IMG/VR virus record: IMGVR_UViG_3300034072_001808
Coordinates: 1-39,558 of that record
From: a virus
Reading direction: 5' to 3' (one strand)
Length of the DNA stretch: 39,558 bases
The notes under the pieces: generated by a model
What the model saw: only the letters and a program-made list of their open reading frames with translations
The model's database searches: none
What the model was told of the DNA's origin: nothing
Shown here: piece by piece, positions 37,949 to 39,558 of the stretch
How positions within the stretch are numbered: position 1 is the stretch's first letter
Layout: each line of letters starts with the position of its first letter
Made by a program: the position numbers and the translations under genes

Positions 37949-38233
37949 ATGTTCAACTACAAATTTGAAACTGAAGTTATAAAAACCTATAACTCGAACG
38001 AAAAAAATCGGGAATTAGTCAAAAATACATACAAAATTAACGATTATGACTTGAATTATATTCTCGATAAAAAAGTATCAAAATATGAAAAAAAGAAAAA
38101 ATTTAATGAAACAAATTTTTTAAGTATTTTATATGATAGCAAAAATTTAGCCGAGGCGGCCAGAAGGGTAAAAATTCACTATTCAACTGCGAGAAAATAT
38201 GTTGAAATGAATAATATTGTTTATCAAAATTAA
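37949..38233 (+). CDS. Putative HTH DNA-binding protein, 94 aa
   Basis: The C-terminal part (NLAEAARRVKIHYSTARKYV, about residues 67-86) has the spacing of a helix-turn-helix. The N-terminal part is basic and charged. Possible early regulator of the same operon. Moderate confidence. Confidence 0.65.
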   Translation: MFNYKFETEVIKTYNSNEKNRELVKNTYKINDYDLNYILDKKVSKYEKKKKFNETNFLSILYDSKNLAEAARRVKIHYSTARKYVEMNNIVYQN

Positions 38234-38245
38234 ATTAAAAAATAT

Positions 38246-38548
38246 ATGACTAAAAAAGAAAAATTTTCAACTATAAATCGAGATGATATAGTGTGTCCAT
38301 ACTGCGGTCATGAACACGAATACCAAGGCGAGTCTGGACCTTATTTTAAGTGCCATGGGTGCGACAAAGAATTTACATATCAAATTGAAAGTCAACCAAT
38401 ATTTACGAGTCAAACTCTCGAAGAGTATTTAAAAGATGAGATAAAGCGAATGCAACATTCTATTTCATATCATCGAGACTGCATTGAATATTGTGAAACT
38501 GATATTTCTGAACTTCAAGAAAAACTAAATAAATCAAAGGAGAAATAA
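38246..38548 (+). CDS. Zinc-ribbon plus coiled-coil protein
   Basis: 100 aa. C17-P-Y-C20 and C35-H-G-C38 form a zinc ribbon with a beta hairpin between them, followed by a charged helical tail from about residue 55. Could bind nucleic acid or RNA polymerase. Its last 35 codons reappear at the left edge of the window (1-109). Confidence 0.8.
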   Translation: MTKKEKFSTINRDDIVCPYCGHEHEYQGESGPYFKCHGCDKEFTYQIESQPIFTSQTLEEYLKDEIKRMQHSISYHRDCIEYCETDISELQEKLNKSKEK

Positions 38549-38549
38549 A

Positions 38550-38756
38550 ATGAATCATTTAGAACTAACAAAAGAAATAATTAAATGGAATAAAATTCCC
38601 GACATCTTAGAATTTAGGATTAATTATTGCCATGGCTGGGCTGAAAAACATAAAGAAAATGGTCGCGAAGAAGACCACAAATTTTATTTAAATGAGTTCA
38701 AAAGACTAGTTGAAATAAAAAAATGTATTGAATTATTAAAAACAAATTTAAAATAA
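38550..38756 (+). CDS. Conserved small protein, 68 aa (copy 2)
   Basis: Second copy of 111-317, with a few amino-acid changes (for example a REEDHK stretch in place of HDEDHK). Same AAGGAG ribosome-binding site. In this copy the membrane coiled-coil gene follows at once. Confidence 0.8.
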   Translation: MNHLELTKEIIKWNKIPDILEFRINYCHGWAEKHKENGREEDHKFYLNEFKRLVEIKKCIELLKTNLK

Positions 38757-38762
38757 AAATAT

Positions 38763-39050
38763 ATGAAAAATAATAAAAAAATAATTCTGGCAGTTGCGGT
38801 ATTACTACTTATCCCGACCTGCTCTTATTTAGTCGATTTGCAAAAAAGTAAGGTTGATTGTGATATTAAAATTAAACAAGACCAGTCGATGACCGACCAG
38901 ATTTTTTATCAATATGTTGATGAAAATGAAAGATTAAAAAATCAAATTTTGGCTAATGAACTGGCACTGGAGCAAGCACATAAACAAATTATGTTGCTAA
39001 AAGTTCAATGCAAAAATTGTCAATATATATTAACTTCAAACGAAAATTAA
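38763..39050 (+). CDS. Membrane-anchored coiled-coil protein (copy 2)
   Basis: Second copy of 712-999, differing at two residues I can see (Ile to Val in the SYLVDL part, Lys to Arg in ENERLK) despite many silent changes. The YopX gene that precedes copy 1 is missing here. Confidence 0.8.
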   Translation: MKNNKKIILAVAVLLLIPTCSYLVDLQKSKVDCDIKIKQDQSMTDQIFYQYVDENERLKNQILANELALEQAHKQIMLLKVQCKNCQYILTSNEN

Positions 39051-39052
39051 AC

Positions 39053-39232
39053 ATGAAAAGACTACCGATTTACATGCTATCCTTATTATTTGGCTCATTA
39101 GCACTCAAATACTTGCCGAGCTGGGTATTTTTAAGCTATATAGCTATTTATACAATCATTATTTATTATTTTGTGGTGCAATGTTGTAAAGAAATTGCAA
39201 AAGAACTTGACAATGATAATTTTGATAATTAG
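39053..39232 (+). CDS. Small two-helix membrane protein (copy 2)
   Basis: Second copy of 1002-1181 with several conservative changes. The following promoter again overlaps its end. Confidence 0.75.
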   Translation: MKRLPIYMLSLLFGSLALKYLPSWVFLSYIAIYTIIIYYFVVQCCKEIAKELDNDNFDN

Positions 39233-39235
39233 ATT
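39207..39235 (+). promoter_or_regulatory. Promoter of structured leader (copy 2)
   Basis: TTGACA (39207-39212), a 17-bp spacer, TAGATT (39230-39235), the same as at 1156-1184. Confidence 0.65.
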
Positions 39236-39240
39236 AATTA

Positions 39241-39541
39241 GTAAGTTAATAAGCAATACATTGTATCGAGGTGGCGGTTTTTAATCTTCATATATTTTTA
39301 CCCGCCACTTCGCCTTCTTGTGATGATGATAAGCGGATGCTACAAAGTTTTATCATCATCATTGGAAAGCGAAAAACCAAGCCGATCGATAAATATAAAC
39401 ATTGGCGATAAATGAAGTATGCTATCCGAGTGCTAGTTTACTGAGGGCTAGCACTATAAATTATTTAAATTGCGGGGGCGGTTTAAATAATTAACATTAT
39501 GGTAGAGTCCCCCGACTCTACCACCAGACCGCAGGGGAATT
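39241..39541 (+). ncRNA. Structured leader RNA (copy 2)
   Basis: Same hairpin series as 1191-1486. First stem 39267-39277 with 39302-39312 has new bases but pairs fully; second stem 39321-39332 with 39350-39361. The last three hairpins, the G-rich loop, the CCCC loop and the AGGGG site are unchanged. Confidence 0.7.
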
Positions 39542-39558
39542 ATGACAGATACTAAAAT
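39542..39558 (+). CDS. Start of leader-controlled gene (copy 2, partial)
   Basis: First 17 nt (MTDTK) of the gene seen whole at 1487-1834, cut by the window edge. Confidence 0.8.

Larger units (their letters stand above)
38440..39558. repeat. Right copy of diverged terminal repeat
   Basis: This is the second copy of the segment at 1-1503, lacking the YopX gene. Coding parts differ by scattered, largely silent changes. The 3' half of the leader RNA is almost unchanged, with one substitution from about 1313 to the ribosome-binding site. The contig stops 17 nt into the gene that follows the leader. Confidence 0.9.

Overview
The window reads as one nearly complete, AT-rich tailed-phage genome (about 38.4 kb unit length), most likely a short-tailed (podovirus-like) phage of a Gram-negative, low-GC bacterium. 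Support: large and small terminase, a 738-aa portal, scaffold, capsid, gp4-like adaptor, two ejection-type proteins, a tail fibre, no tape measure or sheath, and an overlapping Rz/Rz1 spanin pair (which implies an outer membrane). The promoters I can read are ordinary sigma-70 type. There is no integrase, DNA polymerase or replicative helicase, so I see no evidence of lysogeny, and replication probably relies on the host replisome. The last 1.1 kb (38440-39558) repeats the first 1.5 kb (1-1503) at high but imperfect identity, and only the left copy carries a YopX-like gene. This looks like a circular or circularly permuted genome assembled across two strain variants, or else a true diverged duplication.

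Layout. 1-4927 (+): small early genes, a conserved structured RNA leader (1191-1486), then a replication-initiation module (DUF6291-like replisome organizer with an iteron-like tract inside the gene) and small accessory genes including a short GNAT protein. 4952-6020 (+): a consensus promoter followed by about 1 kb without genes, full of hairpins and GNRA tetraloops and containing three tRNAs (CAT, GTT, CCA). This is a candidate giant ornate phage RNA of the GOLLD/ROOL kind and is the most interesting part of the window. 6046-9752 (+): small hypothetical genes, an orphan HicB and membrane proteins. 9762-14698 (+): its own promoter, then RecT annealase, YqaJ-like exonuclease, zinc-ribbon protein, VRR-NUC nuclease, and a possible Panacea-type toxin-antitoxin pair at the end. 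14699-14979: convergent junction.

14980-34561 (-): the late operon, read leftwards from a promoter near 34898-34871: terS, a cysteine-rich exported peptide, terL, portal, small basic proteins, scaffold, capsid, decoration protein, a terminator, adaptor, tail hub, S74-ended protein, ejection proteins, fibre, DUF4376 protein, holin candidate, permuted NlpC/P60-like enzyme, membrane proteins, spanins, M15 endolysin and an exported HNH nuclease. 35194-39558 (+): a rightward early operon of very small genes, including a ribbon-helix-helix protein, an HTH protein and a zinc ribbon, running into the repeated segment.

Two themes recur. Many rightward genes lack a Shine-Dalgarno sequence and instead share an A-rich leader (ATTAACTTAA, then AAAAATATATG). 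Several genes also look like cassettes flanked by short direct repeats; for the YopX gene this is shown directly by presence and absence in the two end copies.
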